Source: Ilumatobacteraceae bacterium
GTDB lineage: Bacteria > Actinomycetota > Acidimicrobiia > Acidimicrobiales > Ilumatobacteraceae
Reading direction: 5' to 3'
Assembly: GCA_025463305.1 (NCBI GenBank)
Contig: JAOBWK010000038.1
Location: forward strand, 1-61,338
DNA length: 61,338 nucleotides
Shown: positions 51,566 to 60,209 of the stretch, in pieces
Layout of the letters: every line of letters starts with the position of its first letter
Position numbering within the stretch: the first letter of the stretch is position 1
Program-made: the position numbers and the translations under genes
Notes under the pieces: generated by a model
The model's input: only the letters and a program-made list of their open reading frames with translations
The model's database searches: none
What the model was told of the DNA's origin: nothing

Positions 51566-52264
51566 TCAGCTCGAAGCAGCGAGGTCGTTGAGGATCGCGG
51601 CCAGCGTGTGCGGCTGGGACAGCATGATGTTGTGCGCTCCGTCGATCTGGCGACGATCGACATCGGGCCCCAGCTGGCGCACCATCTGGTCGGCGACGGC
51701 GGGCGACACCGGCACGTCGTCGGTCATGCCGATGTACGTCGTGGGGATGCCGGTCGCGTACGCGGTCATCGGGTCGCGGAACAGGCCGAGTGCCTCGTCG
51801 ACCAGGCTGGTGCGCGCCAGCGCCCACTGCTCGTCGGTCATGTCGCCGGCGAAGATCGCTCGCGCGAAGTCCGGGTCCATCGCCGGCAGCACCGCCGAGT
51901 CCGGCTGGCCTGCACCGACGTCGGCTCCGAACACGTCGGCCACCCGCACGCCGACCGGCGGGGCGAGGGCGCCGACGTACACGAGGCGGCCGACGCGCCC
52001 CGGCGCGTCGAGCGCGGTTCGCGAGATGGTCAAGCCGCCCATCGAGTGGCCGACGAGCATGAACCGCTCGAACCCCGCCGCGTCTGCATCGGCGAGCACG
52101 GCCTCGGCACACATCGCGTACGTGATCGCCACGCCGTTCGACGGCCGAGCGCCGCGCCCAGGGAGGTCCACGGCGATCGATGGAACGTCCATCAACGGCA
52201 GCACCAGCTGCCAGCACGAGCGGTCGTGATGACCCCCGTGCACGAACACGACACCGTCGATCAT
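51566..52264 (-). CDS. Alpha/beta-hydrolase (HNL/MES-type)
   Basis: A protein of 232 residues starting MIDGVVFVHGGHHDRSCWQL. The nucleophile is in MLVGHSMGGLTISRTA, and the catalytic His lies near the end in GAHNIMLSQPH. The SPAVADQMVRQLG stretch ahead of it is typical of salicylate-esterase/hydroxynitrile-lyase-like enzymes. ATG 52264 starts directly at the first strand; a GTG at 52279 would add five residues. It is divergent from the exported CSLREA protein gene. No substrate is suggested by context. Confidence 0.85.
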   Translation of the reverse strand: MIDGVVFVHGGHHDRSCWQLVLPLMDVPSIAVDLPGRGARPSNGVAITYAMCAEAVLADADAAGFERFMLVGHSMGGLTISRTALDAPGRVGRLVYVGALAPPVGVRVADVFGADVGAGQPDSAVLPAMDPDFARAIFAGDMTDEQWALARTSLVDEALGLFRDPMTAYATGIPTTYIGMTDDVPVSPAVADQMVRQLGPDVDRRQIDGAHNIMLSQPHTLAAILNDLAASS

Positions 52265-52347
52265 CGAGGAAGCGCTCACGCGGGTGAGCCTAGGTGTGGC
52301 GGAGGTGTCATGCTGGATGACGGCTCGAGCACTTGGACGGTGGCGTG

Positions 52348-55300
52348 ATGAGAACCCTGCATTGCTGCCTTCGAGCACGGTCGGCGGTTCTCCTTGTGGC
52401 GACGACACTTGCGGCGGCGGGTGTCGTCATCCCCGGATCCCCGGCACATGCCTCCACGGTGGTCAACGTGAACGTGCAGACCGACGCCGCGAGTGGCGGC
52501 TGCGAGAGCTCCGGCACCGGGCCGTCGTGCACGCTGCGCGAGGCCGTGATCTTCGCCAACGCACATCCCGGGACGACGATCATGATCCCGAGCGGCACCT
52601 ATGGCCTGACCGTCAGGGGTCGCGACGACGACGCCTCCGCCAAAGGAGATCTCGACCTCAAGGTCAGCACCACGATCGTCGGCGCCGGGGCATCGACCAC
52701 GATCATCGACGGTGGGGGCGTCGTGCTCACCAACCCGGACCGGGTCTTCGACGTCGTCCCGACCCCGAGTCCCGGTGCCGACGTGTCGATCAGCGGCGTC
52801 ACGATTCGCGACGGTGACGCGAACGACTCGAACGCGGGCGGCGGCGGCATCCTCGGTCGTGCCGGCTCGCGCATCACCGTGACCGACAGCGTCATCGCCA
52901 CCAACACGTCGTTCGACGGCCTCGGTGGCGGCATCGCCTCGATCGGCGCGAGCGGGAGCACCACGTCGCTCACTCTGCTGCGGACGACCCTCACCGGCAA
53001 CCTCGCCAAGGATCCGTTCTCGCAGCGCGACGCACGAGGGGGCGGCGCCTACACGTCCGCGAGCAGCCTGCTGGTCCAGTCGAGCACGATCGACGACAAC
53101 AGCGCGGTCGGCGGCCAGGGCTCGACCGGCACGCACGGCGGCTACATCGGTGGCGGCGGTGGCCTGGCCGTGGCAGCCGACACCGTGACCGCGTCGATCA
53201 TCGACAGCACCTTGGCGCGCAACACGGCCCAGGGTGGCGATGGCATCTCCGGCGCCAGTTCGACGACGGGGGGATCGGGTGAGGGTGGAGCGCTCGAGGG
53301 CACGACGCTCGGTCACCCGGTGCTCGTGAACACGACCGTGTACGCGAACACGGCCATCGGTGGAGCGGGCGCAGGCTCGGCCAGCAACGGTGGGTTCGGA
53401 CGCGGAGGAGCCATCTCCGCCGATTCCGTGTTGCTGATCAACTCGACGGTCGCCGCCAACCAGGTGATCAGCGGGGTCGCGGGAGCGGGCGGGACGGCCG
53501 GTGCGGTCTATGCCGGTGGGATCTCCGCAATCAGCGCCGAGATGACGAACAGCATCGTGGCCGGCAACCTCTCCGGTCCCCCGAACGCGGTGACGACACC
53601 CGACGACATCACGGGCACGGGCGTGCACTCCGGCGGCCACAACATCATCGGGGTCGCAGCGGGCCTGCTGCCGAGCGACCAGTCAGGCACGGTCGCCAGT
53701 CCGTTCGACCCCAAGCTGGCGTCGTCGCTGGCCGACAACGGAGGGAGCCCGCAGACCGTGGCGCTGCTGACGGCGTCGCCGGCGATCAACGCCGGGGACA
53801 ACACGGTGTGCGCCCAGCCGTTGCCGCCCGCCGTGGCGCCGAACGGCGCCGGTGGCGTCGACGAGCGCGGCGTCGCCCGGCCGCAGCCCTCCGGTGTTGC
53901 ATGCGACATCGGCGCGTTCGAGTACGTCTTCGCGCCGGCGGTCGTCATGCTCACCTCGACCTCGAACCCGGCCCTCACCGCGTCGGCCGTGACATTGAAC
54001 GCGAACGCGTCGCCGGCCAGCGGCGTCACCGACCCGACTGGCACGGTGACGTTCCGCGACGGCTCGACGGTGCTCGGCACGCTGCCGTTGGCGGGACGCA
54101 CGGCGAGCATCACGACGAGCACGCTGAGCGATGGCGCGCACGCGATCACGGCGACGTACAGCGGCGACACGGTGTTCGCCCCGAGCACGGGCAGCCTCAC
54201 CCAGACCGTCGCCGAGCCTGGCGGAGCCACCAGCGGTCTCGAGTTCTACCCGCTCGCCCACCCAGTGCGCCTGCTCGACACGCGACCGAACCACGCCGCG
54301 TTCGTGCAACCCGGGTCACCGCTCACGGCCAACACGCCCATCGTGCTCCCCGGGCACGTCACCATCGGCGCGATCACGATCCCTGCCGCCGCCCAGGCAC
54401 TCGTCGGCAACGCCACCGTCGACAACACCGACGGTGCGCCACCCGGCTTCGCCACGGTCTGGCCGAGCGGCTCGGCACTGCCGTTGGCGAGCAACCTCAA
54501 CTTCGCCCCGGGCACGGTGCGGCCGAACGAGTTCACGGTCGGCCTCGGCAGCGACGGCAACTTCGACCTCGAGTCGAGCACCGGCGGTCACTTCCTGATC
54601 GACATCACCGGCTACTACGCCCCACCGACCTCGGCGGGGCTGTACTTCCACCCGTTGGCTCGGCCGGTGCGCCTGCTCGACACGCGGGTCGGTCAGGCGG
54701 CGGTCGTGCATCCCGGCGCGGCGCTCACCGCTGGACAGACGCTCGTCCTTCCGGGACAGTTCAGTGCCGGCGCGATCACCGTCCCAGCGTCCGCTCGCGC
54801 CCTCGCCGGCAACGCGACGGTCGACAACACCGTGGGTGCTCCTGCCGGCTTCGCGACCCTGTTCCCCGGCGGCGCCGACCTCCCGCCGACCAGCAACCTG
54901 AACTACGGCGCCGGCACGGTCGCCCCCAACGCGTTCACCGTCGGCCTCGGACCCGACGGATCGTTCGACCTGTTCTCCAACTCGGGTGGCGACTTCGTCA
55001 TCGACATCACCGGCTACTACGACAACGTCTCGACAGGCGGACTGCTCTACCACGCCCTGGTCCGTCCGGCCCGTGAGCTGGACACCCGGGCCGGCCAGTC
55101 GGCCGCGGTGCAAACCGGCGCACCGCTGGCCCCCGGCGGCATGCTCAACCTGCCGGGCGCGTTCACGTTCGACACGGTCGTCGTCCCGGCGACCGCCAGC
55201 GCTGTCGTCGGCAACGCGACCGTCGACAACTCGATCAACGCCCCCGCCGGCTTCGCCACCCTGTATCCGGGCGGCACCGACCCGCCGCTCGCCAGCAACC

Positions 55301-55434
55301 TCAACTACATCCCGGGCCTGGTGGCCCCCAACGCGTTCATCGTCGGCCTCGGCACGATCGACTCGTACAACCTGTTCAGCCAGCAGGGCTCGAACTTCAT
55401 CATCGACATCAGCGGCTTCTTCAGTCCGAGCTGA
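52348..55434 (+). CDS. Exported protein: CSLREA domain, right-handed beta-helix, Ig-like domain and three LDTR domains
   Basis: A protein of 1,028 residues. A signal peptide (1-36) ends in SPAHA. The CSLREA-type motif (SCTLREAVIFANAHPG) opens a parallel beta-helix (about 70-500) with repeats such as GGGIxGRAGSxITVTDSVIA. An Ig-like domain follows (about 530-620: GTVTFRDGSTVLGTLPL), then three copies of a 130-residue domain running from FYPLAHPVRLLDTRP to IDITGYY. That domain is the same as in the truncated gene at 1417. The whole looks like a surface or secreted adhesin. The ATG at 52348 leads into the signal peptide; an upstream TTG is weaker. Confidence 0.88.
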   Translation: MRTLHCCLRARSAVLLVATTLAAAGVVIPGSPAHASTVVNVNVQTDAASGGCESSGTGPSCTLREAVIFANAHPGTTIMIPSGTYGLTVRGRDDDASAKGDLDLKVSTTIVGAGASTTIIDGGGVVLTNPDRVFDVVPTPSPGADVSISGVTIRDGDANDSNAGGGGILGRAGSRITVTDSVIATNTSFDGLGGGIASIGASGSTTSLTLLRTTLTGNLAKDPFSQRDARGGGAYTSASSLLVQSSTIDDNSAVGGQGSTGTHGGYIGGGGGLAVAADTVTASIIDSTLARNTAQGGDGISGASSTTGGSGEGGALEGTTLGHPVLVNTTVYANTAIGGAGAGSASNGGFGRGGAISADSVLLINSTVAANQVISGVAGAGGTAGAVYAGGISAISAEMTNSIVAGNLSGPPNAVTTPDDITGTGVHSGGHNIIGVAAGLLPSDQSGTVASPFDPKLASSLADNGGSPQTVALLTASPAINAGDNTVCAQPLPPAVAPNGAGGVDERGVARPQPSGVACDIGAFEYVFAPAVVMLTSTSNPALTASAVTLNANASPASGVTDPTGTVTFRDGSTVLGTLPLAGRTASITTSTLSDGAHAITATYSGDTVFAPSTGSLTQTVAEPGGATSGLEFYPLAHPVRLLDTRPNHAAFVQPGSPLTANTPIVLPGHVTIGAITIPAAAQALVGNATVDNTDGAPPGFATVWPSGSALPLASNLNFAPGTVRPNEFTVGLGSDGNFDLESSTGGHFLIDITGYYAPPTSAGLYFHPLARPVRLLDTRVGQAAVVHPGAALTAGQTLVLPGQFSAGAITVPASARALAGNATVDNTVGAPAGFATLFPGGADLPPTSNLNYGAGTVAPNAFTVGLGPDGSFDLFSNSGGDFVIDITGYYDNVSTGGLLYHALVRPARELDTRAGQSAAVQTGAPLAPGGMLNLPGAFTFDTVVVPATASAVVGNATVDNSINAPAGFATLYPGGTDPPLASNLNYIPGLVAPNAFIVGLGTIDSYNLFSQQGSNFIIDISGFFSPS

Positions 55435-55557
55435 ACGCCTCGGGAGTTCCGAGCCGATCACGTCGCACGTTCACCGGGCGCGGCGACGGCTCCCACTATG
55501 GTGGCGTCGATCGGTGATCACATCGGGCTGATCACTGCGGCGAAGGGGAGCGCGAAC

Positions 55558-57390
55558 GTGCGGCGACAAGTGGTGGGGGCGATCGCAGTCTGCGTGTCGC
55601 TCGTTGCATCGGGCCTGAGCCTGCCGGCGCCGACATCGGCCCAGCCGCTCGCTCCGAAGGTCACGTCGAAGGCCGCTGGCGATGCGCTCGCCGCGGCCAC
55701 GACCGAGGCCGCGGCCAAGGCGGCGTTGCTGGAGATCTTCACCCAGGGCGGCATCGGCATCGCCGACGGCACGGGTGCCCCGGCGGACCAGGCGCTCGTG
55801 ATCGTGCCGACCTGGGAGCTCGACGCGCTGGCGAAGGCGCACATCGACGGCGCCAACATCACACTGGCTCGCAACGCCAAGGCGTTCGACACGATGTTCC
55901 GTTGGGCGGGTGCATCGGCGGTCACGCCGGCGACGTTCTCCGGGTTCCTGTCGCAGTGGTTCACCGCACCGGTCGACCCGCGCGAGCAGTTCGTCACCGA
56001 AGCGATCGAGGAGCTCGGCAAGCAGACCGATCCGCCGTACGACATCGCTGCCGGCGCGCCGGCGGAGGCGCCGCTGCCGCTGCTGATCCTGCTGGAGGAG
56101 TCGATCGCGCTCCGCGGCCCGGACGATCCCGGCACTGCCACGACGACGCCGTCCGGGTTCGTGTCCACGGGCAGCGCTGGATCGGCCCGTGCGCTGGCCA
56201 AGAACCCGTGCGAGATCATCACGGGCACGAAGGGCGACTACGACAAGCTCACCGGCGCCTACGACGCGTTCGACAAGTGGGGTCAGAAGTTCAACCCGCA
56301 GACGTGGGAGCAGATCGAGCAGAACCTCGACAACATCGAGACCGAGGCGGGTGGAGCGGCAGAGGCCGGTGCGGAGGGTGCGGCTGCTGCAGTCGCGGCC
56401 GTCGTCGCGCTGATCAGCGCGATCCTGCAGACGGCGCTCGCCCAGGGCTACCTCGACGTCAAGATCACCCAGGACCCGCGCCCGGTGGTCAAGCACGAGA
56501 AGGGTGCGGAGCCGAACAAGACGAAGGTCAAGATCGTCGTCACGTCGAAGTCGGACACGCCCAAGGTGCTCGCCGACTGCGTCAAGATCGTGTCCGGCAA
56601 CGGGCCCTCGGTGGACCTCCCCGCAGCGGGCATGCCGATCTCGAAGGCACAGGTGACGATGACCACCGGTGCCAACTTCGAACAGCACCTCTCGGTGGAC
56701 TACGCCGACGGCAACTACGCCAACAACGCCGGCGGTGGTTTCGGCAACATCACCGACGCCAATGGCATGGTCACGATGCCGTTGCAGACCCAACCGCAGA
56801 AGGCGCCGCCCGGGCAGGGCAAGGACGAGACCCGTGAGGGCACGATCCACATCGAAGTCGATCTCCAGGGGCTCGGGCCGTCGCCGTCACAGCTCATCGC
56901 CGCGATCCTCGACCACATCGCTCCGTGGACCAACGACTTCCCCGTGACGGTGAAGCAGCGTGAGAACAAGGCCCGCAGCATCATCGGCTCGGCCAAGGTC
57001 GACGCCATCATCGTCGGCCTCCAGGTCGATCTGAACCTCAAGGCGTGCAACGGCTTCGACGGCTACATCACGGGCACGGTCGGGCTCTCCGGCGGCTACC
57101 AGGGCGGCTTCGCCACCGTGGCGTCACAGCTGACGGGGCTACCGGCGAATGGTTCTGCGCTGCCATCGGTGGCGGTCCACGTGCCGGAGCAGCCGAAGGA
57201 CAACACCGACGATCCCGGCCTGCCCGAGCACGGCGTGATCTCACCGCTCGACGGTCAGCTCGGCATCCTCTTCATCAGCGACACCGTGGCCGAGGTGACC
57301 GTCGGTGGCACGCCGCTGGCCGACGTCAACACCGGTCGCGTCTTCACGTTCCCCGTCACGGAAGGAGCCGATGGATGCCCCGGATCTTGA
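55558..57390 (+). CDS. Large secreted protein of unknown function
   Basis: A protein of 610 residues. A signal peptide (about 1-30) ends in PTSAQP. Residues 40-200 are helix-rich (KAAGDALAAATTEAAAKAAL, FVTEAIEELGKQTDPP). The middle has a coiled, Ala-rich segment near 285-320 (EAGGAAEAGAEGAAAAVAAV). The back half is beta-rich (VKIVVTSKSDTPKVLADCVK, GTIHIEVDLQGLG). I do not recognise a domain. GTG 55558 has AAGGGGAG seven bases upstream, which decides the start over an earlier in-frame codon at 55498. It overlaps the following lipoprotein gene by 16 bases. Confidence 0.8.
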   Translation: MRRQVVGAIAVCVSLVASGLSLPAPTSAQPLAPKVTSKAAGDALAAATTEAAAKAALLEIFTQGGIGIADGTGAPADQALVIVPTWELDALAKAHIDGANITLARNAKAFDTMFRWAGASAVTPATFSGFLSQWFTAPVDPREQFVTEAIEELGKQTDPPYDIAAGAPAEAPLPLLILLEESIALRGPDDPGTATTTPSGFVSTGSAGSARALAKNPCEIITGTKGDYDKLTGAYDAFDKWGQKFNPQTWEQIEQNLDNIETEAGGAAEAGAEGAAAAVAAVVALISAILQTALAQGYLDVKITQDPRPVVKHEKGAEPNKTKVKIVVTSKSDTPKVLADCVKIVSGNGPSVDLPAAGMPISKAQVTMTTGANFEQHLSVDYADGNYANNAGGGFGNITDANGMVTMPLQTQPQKAPPGQGKDETREGTIHIEVDLQGLGPSPSQLIAAILDHIAPWTNDFPVTVKQRENKARSIIGSAKVDAIIVGLQVDLNLKACNGFDGYITGTVGLSGGYQGGFATVASQLTGLPANGSALPSVAVHVPEQPKDNTDDPGLPEHGVISPLDGQLGILFISDTVAEVTVGGTPLADVNTGRVFTFPVTEGADGCPGS

Positions 57391-58472
57391 TCAGGAGCGC
57401 TGCGGCGTTCGCCCTCGCCGCTGGTCTGGTCGCCTGCTCCAGCGACAGCAAGACCGCGCCGGCCACGACGGCATCGACCGCCGTCGCCGACACCTCGGCC
57501 GCTTCCACGGAGGCCTCCACAGCGACGTCGACCGGGGCATCGACGGGTGCGACGACCGCCGGGTCGACCGGCACCGTCGCCCCGCCGGCCACCGACGCCA
57601 CCCCCACCACGGCAACGCCCACCACCGACACCGCGCCGGCGGGCGACGGCAAGTGGCACCCCGTCGTGGCCGCCGATGCCGACGTGGATCCGGTGGTGCC
57701 GCCGCTCGTCGAGCAGCTGTTCGCCGGCCAACCCGTGTCCGACGCGATCGCCGGCTCGACCTCGTTCTACGAGGTGCGTTCGTACGCGCTGTTCGTCGAT
57801 GCGGCCTGCGACACGGTCGCACCGGCCGTGGCCGCCGCGGCGACCGCCCAGGGACTGCAGACCATCGCCAACGGCAGCATCCCGGGCGCGGCGGCATGGT
57901 TGGTCGTCAGTGACGGACAGTACGACGGCGCGAACCTGTCGTTCGTGCCGGGCAGCGCCGATGGCACGTGCGAGGTCGACGGCCTCCCGTTCTCGCCCGT
58001 GCGGCTGACGTTCGACGGTCCCACCACCGGCACGTACAACGGATTCGTCGGCGTCGGCTGCGGCGCCCTCGACAACCAGGGCATCACACTGGGCATCTGG
58101 GGCGCGCCGGTCAACGGCGACGCAACGAACGCGGCGCTGCTGTGGGTCACCACGACCGACGGCGTCGATCCCGGCCCGCACACGGTACGCGACGTCGATC
58201 AGAGCGCGTTCGTCCTCGGTCAGTCCTGGACGCTCTCCCAGATCGTTGCCGAGGCGACAACGGACAGGAACAGCGTGCCGGGCCTGAACAGCGTCACCGG
58301 CACCGTGACGATGAGCGAGGGCCTGGCCTCGGGAACGCTCGACGTGATGGCCAACGGTGAGCACATCACGGGCACGTTCGCCTGTGGCACGCCGCTCTAC
58401 ACGCCGCCGGTCGTCGCCCCGCCCGACACGGGTGTGCCGACCACCGACGCCGTGGCGCCGCCCACGAGCTGA
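57375..58472 (+). CDS. Lipoprotein of unknown function with Thr/Ala-rich linker
   Basis: A protein of 365 residues. The lipobox LVAC puts the modified Cys at 21. Residues 22-95 are a Thr/Ala/Ser linker, then a beta-rich domain of 230 residues begins KWHPVVAADADVDPVVPPLV. It contains several cysteines (AACDTV, GTCEVD, GVGCGALDN, TFACGT) that could form two disulfides. The end is a Pro/Thr tail. GAAGGAG precedes the ATG by eight bases. It is translated together with the secreted protein before it (16-base overlap); a partnership at the cell surface is inferred. Confidence 0.82.
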   Translation: MPRILIRSAAAFALAAGLVACSSDSKTAPATTASTAVADTSAASTEASTATSTGASTGATTAGSTGTVAPPATDATPTTATPTTDTAPAGDGKWHPVVAADADVDPVVPPLVEQLFAGQPVSDAIAGSTSFYEVRSYALFVDAACDTVAPAVAAAATAQGLQTIANGSIPGAAAWLVVSDGQYDGANLSFVPGSADGTCEVDGLPFSPVRLTFDGPTTGTYNGFVGVGCGALDNQGITLGIWGAPVNGDATNAALLWVTTTDGVDPGPHTVRDVDQSAFVLGQSWTLSQIVAEATTDRNSVPGLNSVTGTVTMSEGLASGTLDVMANGEHITGTFACGTPLYTPPVVAPPDTGVPTTDAVAPPTS

Positions 58473-58481
58473 GCTGACGGA

Positions 58482-59261
58482 TCAGGCCGGCCGGGCCGGG
58501 GCGCCGGGCAGGAACGGGTTGATGTCGCCGGCGAGCCAGCCGCCGTCGACGACGAACTCGGCGCCCGTGCAGTACGACGCCTCGTCCGAAGCGAGGAACA
58601 GGACCATCGTCGCGATCTCCACGGCGTCGGCCGCGCGGCCGAGCGCGAGCTGGCTGTGCCGGGCATTGAACATGGCGCGCGGGATGTCGCCGATCATCGG
58701 CGTGTAGACGCCACCGGGGTGCACCGAGTTGACGCGGATGCCGAACTGGCCGAGCTCGAGCGCGGCCGACTTCGTCATCGCTCGCACCGCGCCCTTCGAG
58801 CTGGAGTACGAGACGAGGCTGTTCTTCGAGCCGATGCCGTCGATCGAGCTGATGTTGACGATCGATCCGCCGCCGGCCGCCCGCATCGGCGCGATCGCCG
58901 AGCGCATCCCGAGGAACGTGCCGACCTGGTTCACGTTGATGACGCTCATGTACTCGTCGAGCGTGGTGTCGGCGATCGAGTTGAACTTCAGGATCGCCGC
59001 GTTGTTGACGAGCACTCGCAGCGGTCCGAGCTCGGCCGCGACGGCGATGACGCGCTCCCAATCCGCCTCGCTGGACACGTCGGTGTGCTGGAAGACGGCG
59101 GCCTCGCCGAGCTCGGCAGCGACGGCTTCGCCGAGCTCGTCGAGCACGTCGGCGATCACCACACGCGCGCCCTCCGTCACGAACAAACGTGCCTCCGCGG
59201 CGCCCTGCCCGCGGCTGCCTCCGGTGATGATCGCGACCTTGCCGTCCAGTCGTCCACCCAT
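58482..59261 (-). CDS. SDR oxidoreductase resembling 3-alpha(20-beta)-hydroxysteroid dehydrogenase
   Basis: A protein of 259 residues. It has VAIITGGSRGQGAAEARLFV, VVIADVLDELGEAVA, LVNNAAILKF, IVNISSIDGIGSKNSLVSYS with the catalytic Ser, YSSSKGAVRAMTKSAAL with Tyr-Lys, and NSVHPGGVYTPM then GAEFVVDGGWLAG. The pattern GEAVAAELGEAAVFQHTDV plus SSIDG matches FabG3 (Rv2002)-type hydroxysteroid dehydrogenases. The family reduces keto groups of steroids with NADH, in keeping with the FadE26/FadE27 genes 9 kb away. The ATG has GGGGGATGG upstream. It is convergent with the lipoprotein gene. Confidence 0.88.
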   Translation of the reverse strand: MGGRLDGKVAIITGGSRGQGAAEARLFVTEGARVVIADVLDELGEAVAAELGEAAVFQHTDVSSEADWERVIAVAAELGPLRVLVNNAAILKFNSIADTTLDEYMSVINVNQVGTFLGMRSAIAPMRAAGGGSIVNISSIDGIGSKNSLVSYSSSKGAVRAMTKSAALELGQFGIRVNSVHPGGVYTPMIGDIPRAMFNARHSQLALGRAADAVEIATMVLFLASDEASYCTGAEFVVDGGWLAGDINPFLPGAPARPA

Positions 59262-59336
59262 GTGCCATCCCCCTGATCGATGTGACCCGCCGACGCGTGG
59301 TCACCGTGGCGAGAGTACGTCGACCCGGGCGCGTGG

Positions 59337-59948
59337 TCACGAGCGGCGGGCGCGCTCCAGCTCGAAGAAGGGCACCGGGCACGACCGGCCCAGCCACAGC
59401 CCGGCACCGATCTCGACGAACTCGCGGTCGAGCACCGATCGATACCAGTCGCCCGTGCGCCAGTGGACGTCCATGTCGGTGTGCTCGACGTCGATGATGT
59501 CCACCCGGTCCGCGTCGGTCGGCACCTCGATCATCGCGATGCCTCGCGTCACCCGACCGATGGTGTCGACCGCGGCGCGCACCGCATCGTCGTCGAGGTA
59601 CTGCAGCACGCTCTGGCAGACCGTCAGGTCGAACCGCCGACGCGTCGACCACGTCGAGATGTCACCGTGCTCGTGTGCGTAGCGCTCGGCCGCATGCTCG
59701 CTGATCTCGAGACCGTGGTAGCGAACACCGGGCATGTGCTCGCCGAGCCAGTCGCGCCAGTAGCCCTTGCCCGCGCCGACGTCGAGCACGCTCCGCAACG
59801 GGATCCGCCACCACGCCATCATCGACGTGATCCCGGACGCCAGCTGGCCGATGCGTCGCCGGTCGTGGACCGGCTGCGGCCCGTAGAACCGGCGGTAGTA
59901 GGTCGCATCGAAGCGGTCGGGCAGGACCATCCGGCCACCGTAGGTCAC
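59337..59948 (-). CDS. SAM-dependent class I methyltransferase
   Basis: A protein of 203 residues. The SAM-binding motif is VLDVGAGKGYWRDWL, followed by YHGLEISEHAAERYAHEHGD for the ribose-binding acidic site and FDLTVCQSVLQYLDDDAVRA. The substrate is unknown. GTG 59948 overlaps the stop of the small gene upstream (GTGA), which decides it over ATG 59930. The three genes from the window edge to here run in one direction and may be one operon. Confidence 0.83.
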   Translation of the reverse strand: MTYGGRMVLPDRFDATYYRRFYGPQPVHDRRRIGQLASGITSMMAWWRIPLRSVLDVGAGKGYWRDWLGEHMPGVRYHGLEISEHAAERYAHEHGDISTWSTRRRFDLTVCQSVLQYLDDDAVRAAVDTIGRVTRGIAMIEVPTDADRVDIIDVEHTDMDVHWRTGDWYRSVLDREFVEIGAGLWLGRSCPVPFFELERARRS

Positions 59949-60175
59949 GGGCCGAGGATGCCCATCTGCTGCATCAGCGCGACGACATCCGTGGTCTCGA
60001 TCGTTGCTCGGCAGATCATCTGGGGCGATCGCGTCAGGGGGCTGCAACCCGGATGCGCTGGCGTCTCACGGACGTCGTCCTCCACCACATCGCGCGCCCA
60101 GCGGGCGGTGCACCGAGACGCCTCGATCATGTCGAGGTGGCCTGCCACGCACTCGTCGCCGCCGAAGGCACCCAT
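59945..60175 (-). CDS. Small hypothetical protein, translationally coupled to the methyltransferase
   Basis: A protein of 76 residues: MGAFGGDECVAGHLDMIEAS to MQQMGILGP. It has three cysteines and several histidines in its first two thirds (ECVAGH, RCTARW, HPGCSP), so it could bind a metal. It has no membrane helix. I do not recognise it. Support comes from the GTGA overlap with the methyltransferase start, the 34-base gap to the UPF0104 stop, and clean same-strand packing. The ribosome-binding site is weak. Confidence 0.55.
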   Translation of the reverse strand: MGAFGGDECVAGHLDMIEASRCTARWARDVVEDDVRETPAHPGCSPLTRSPQMICRATIETTDVVALMQQMGILGP

Positions 60176-60209
60176 GGACGCGAGAACCCATCCGGCGGCC
60201 GCGCTGCCG

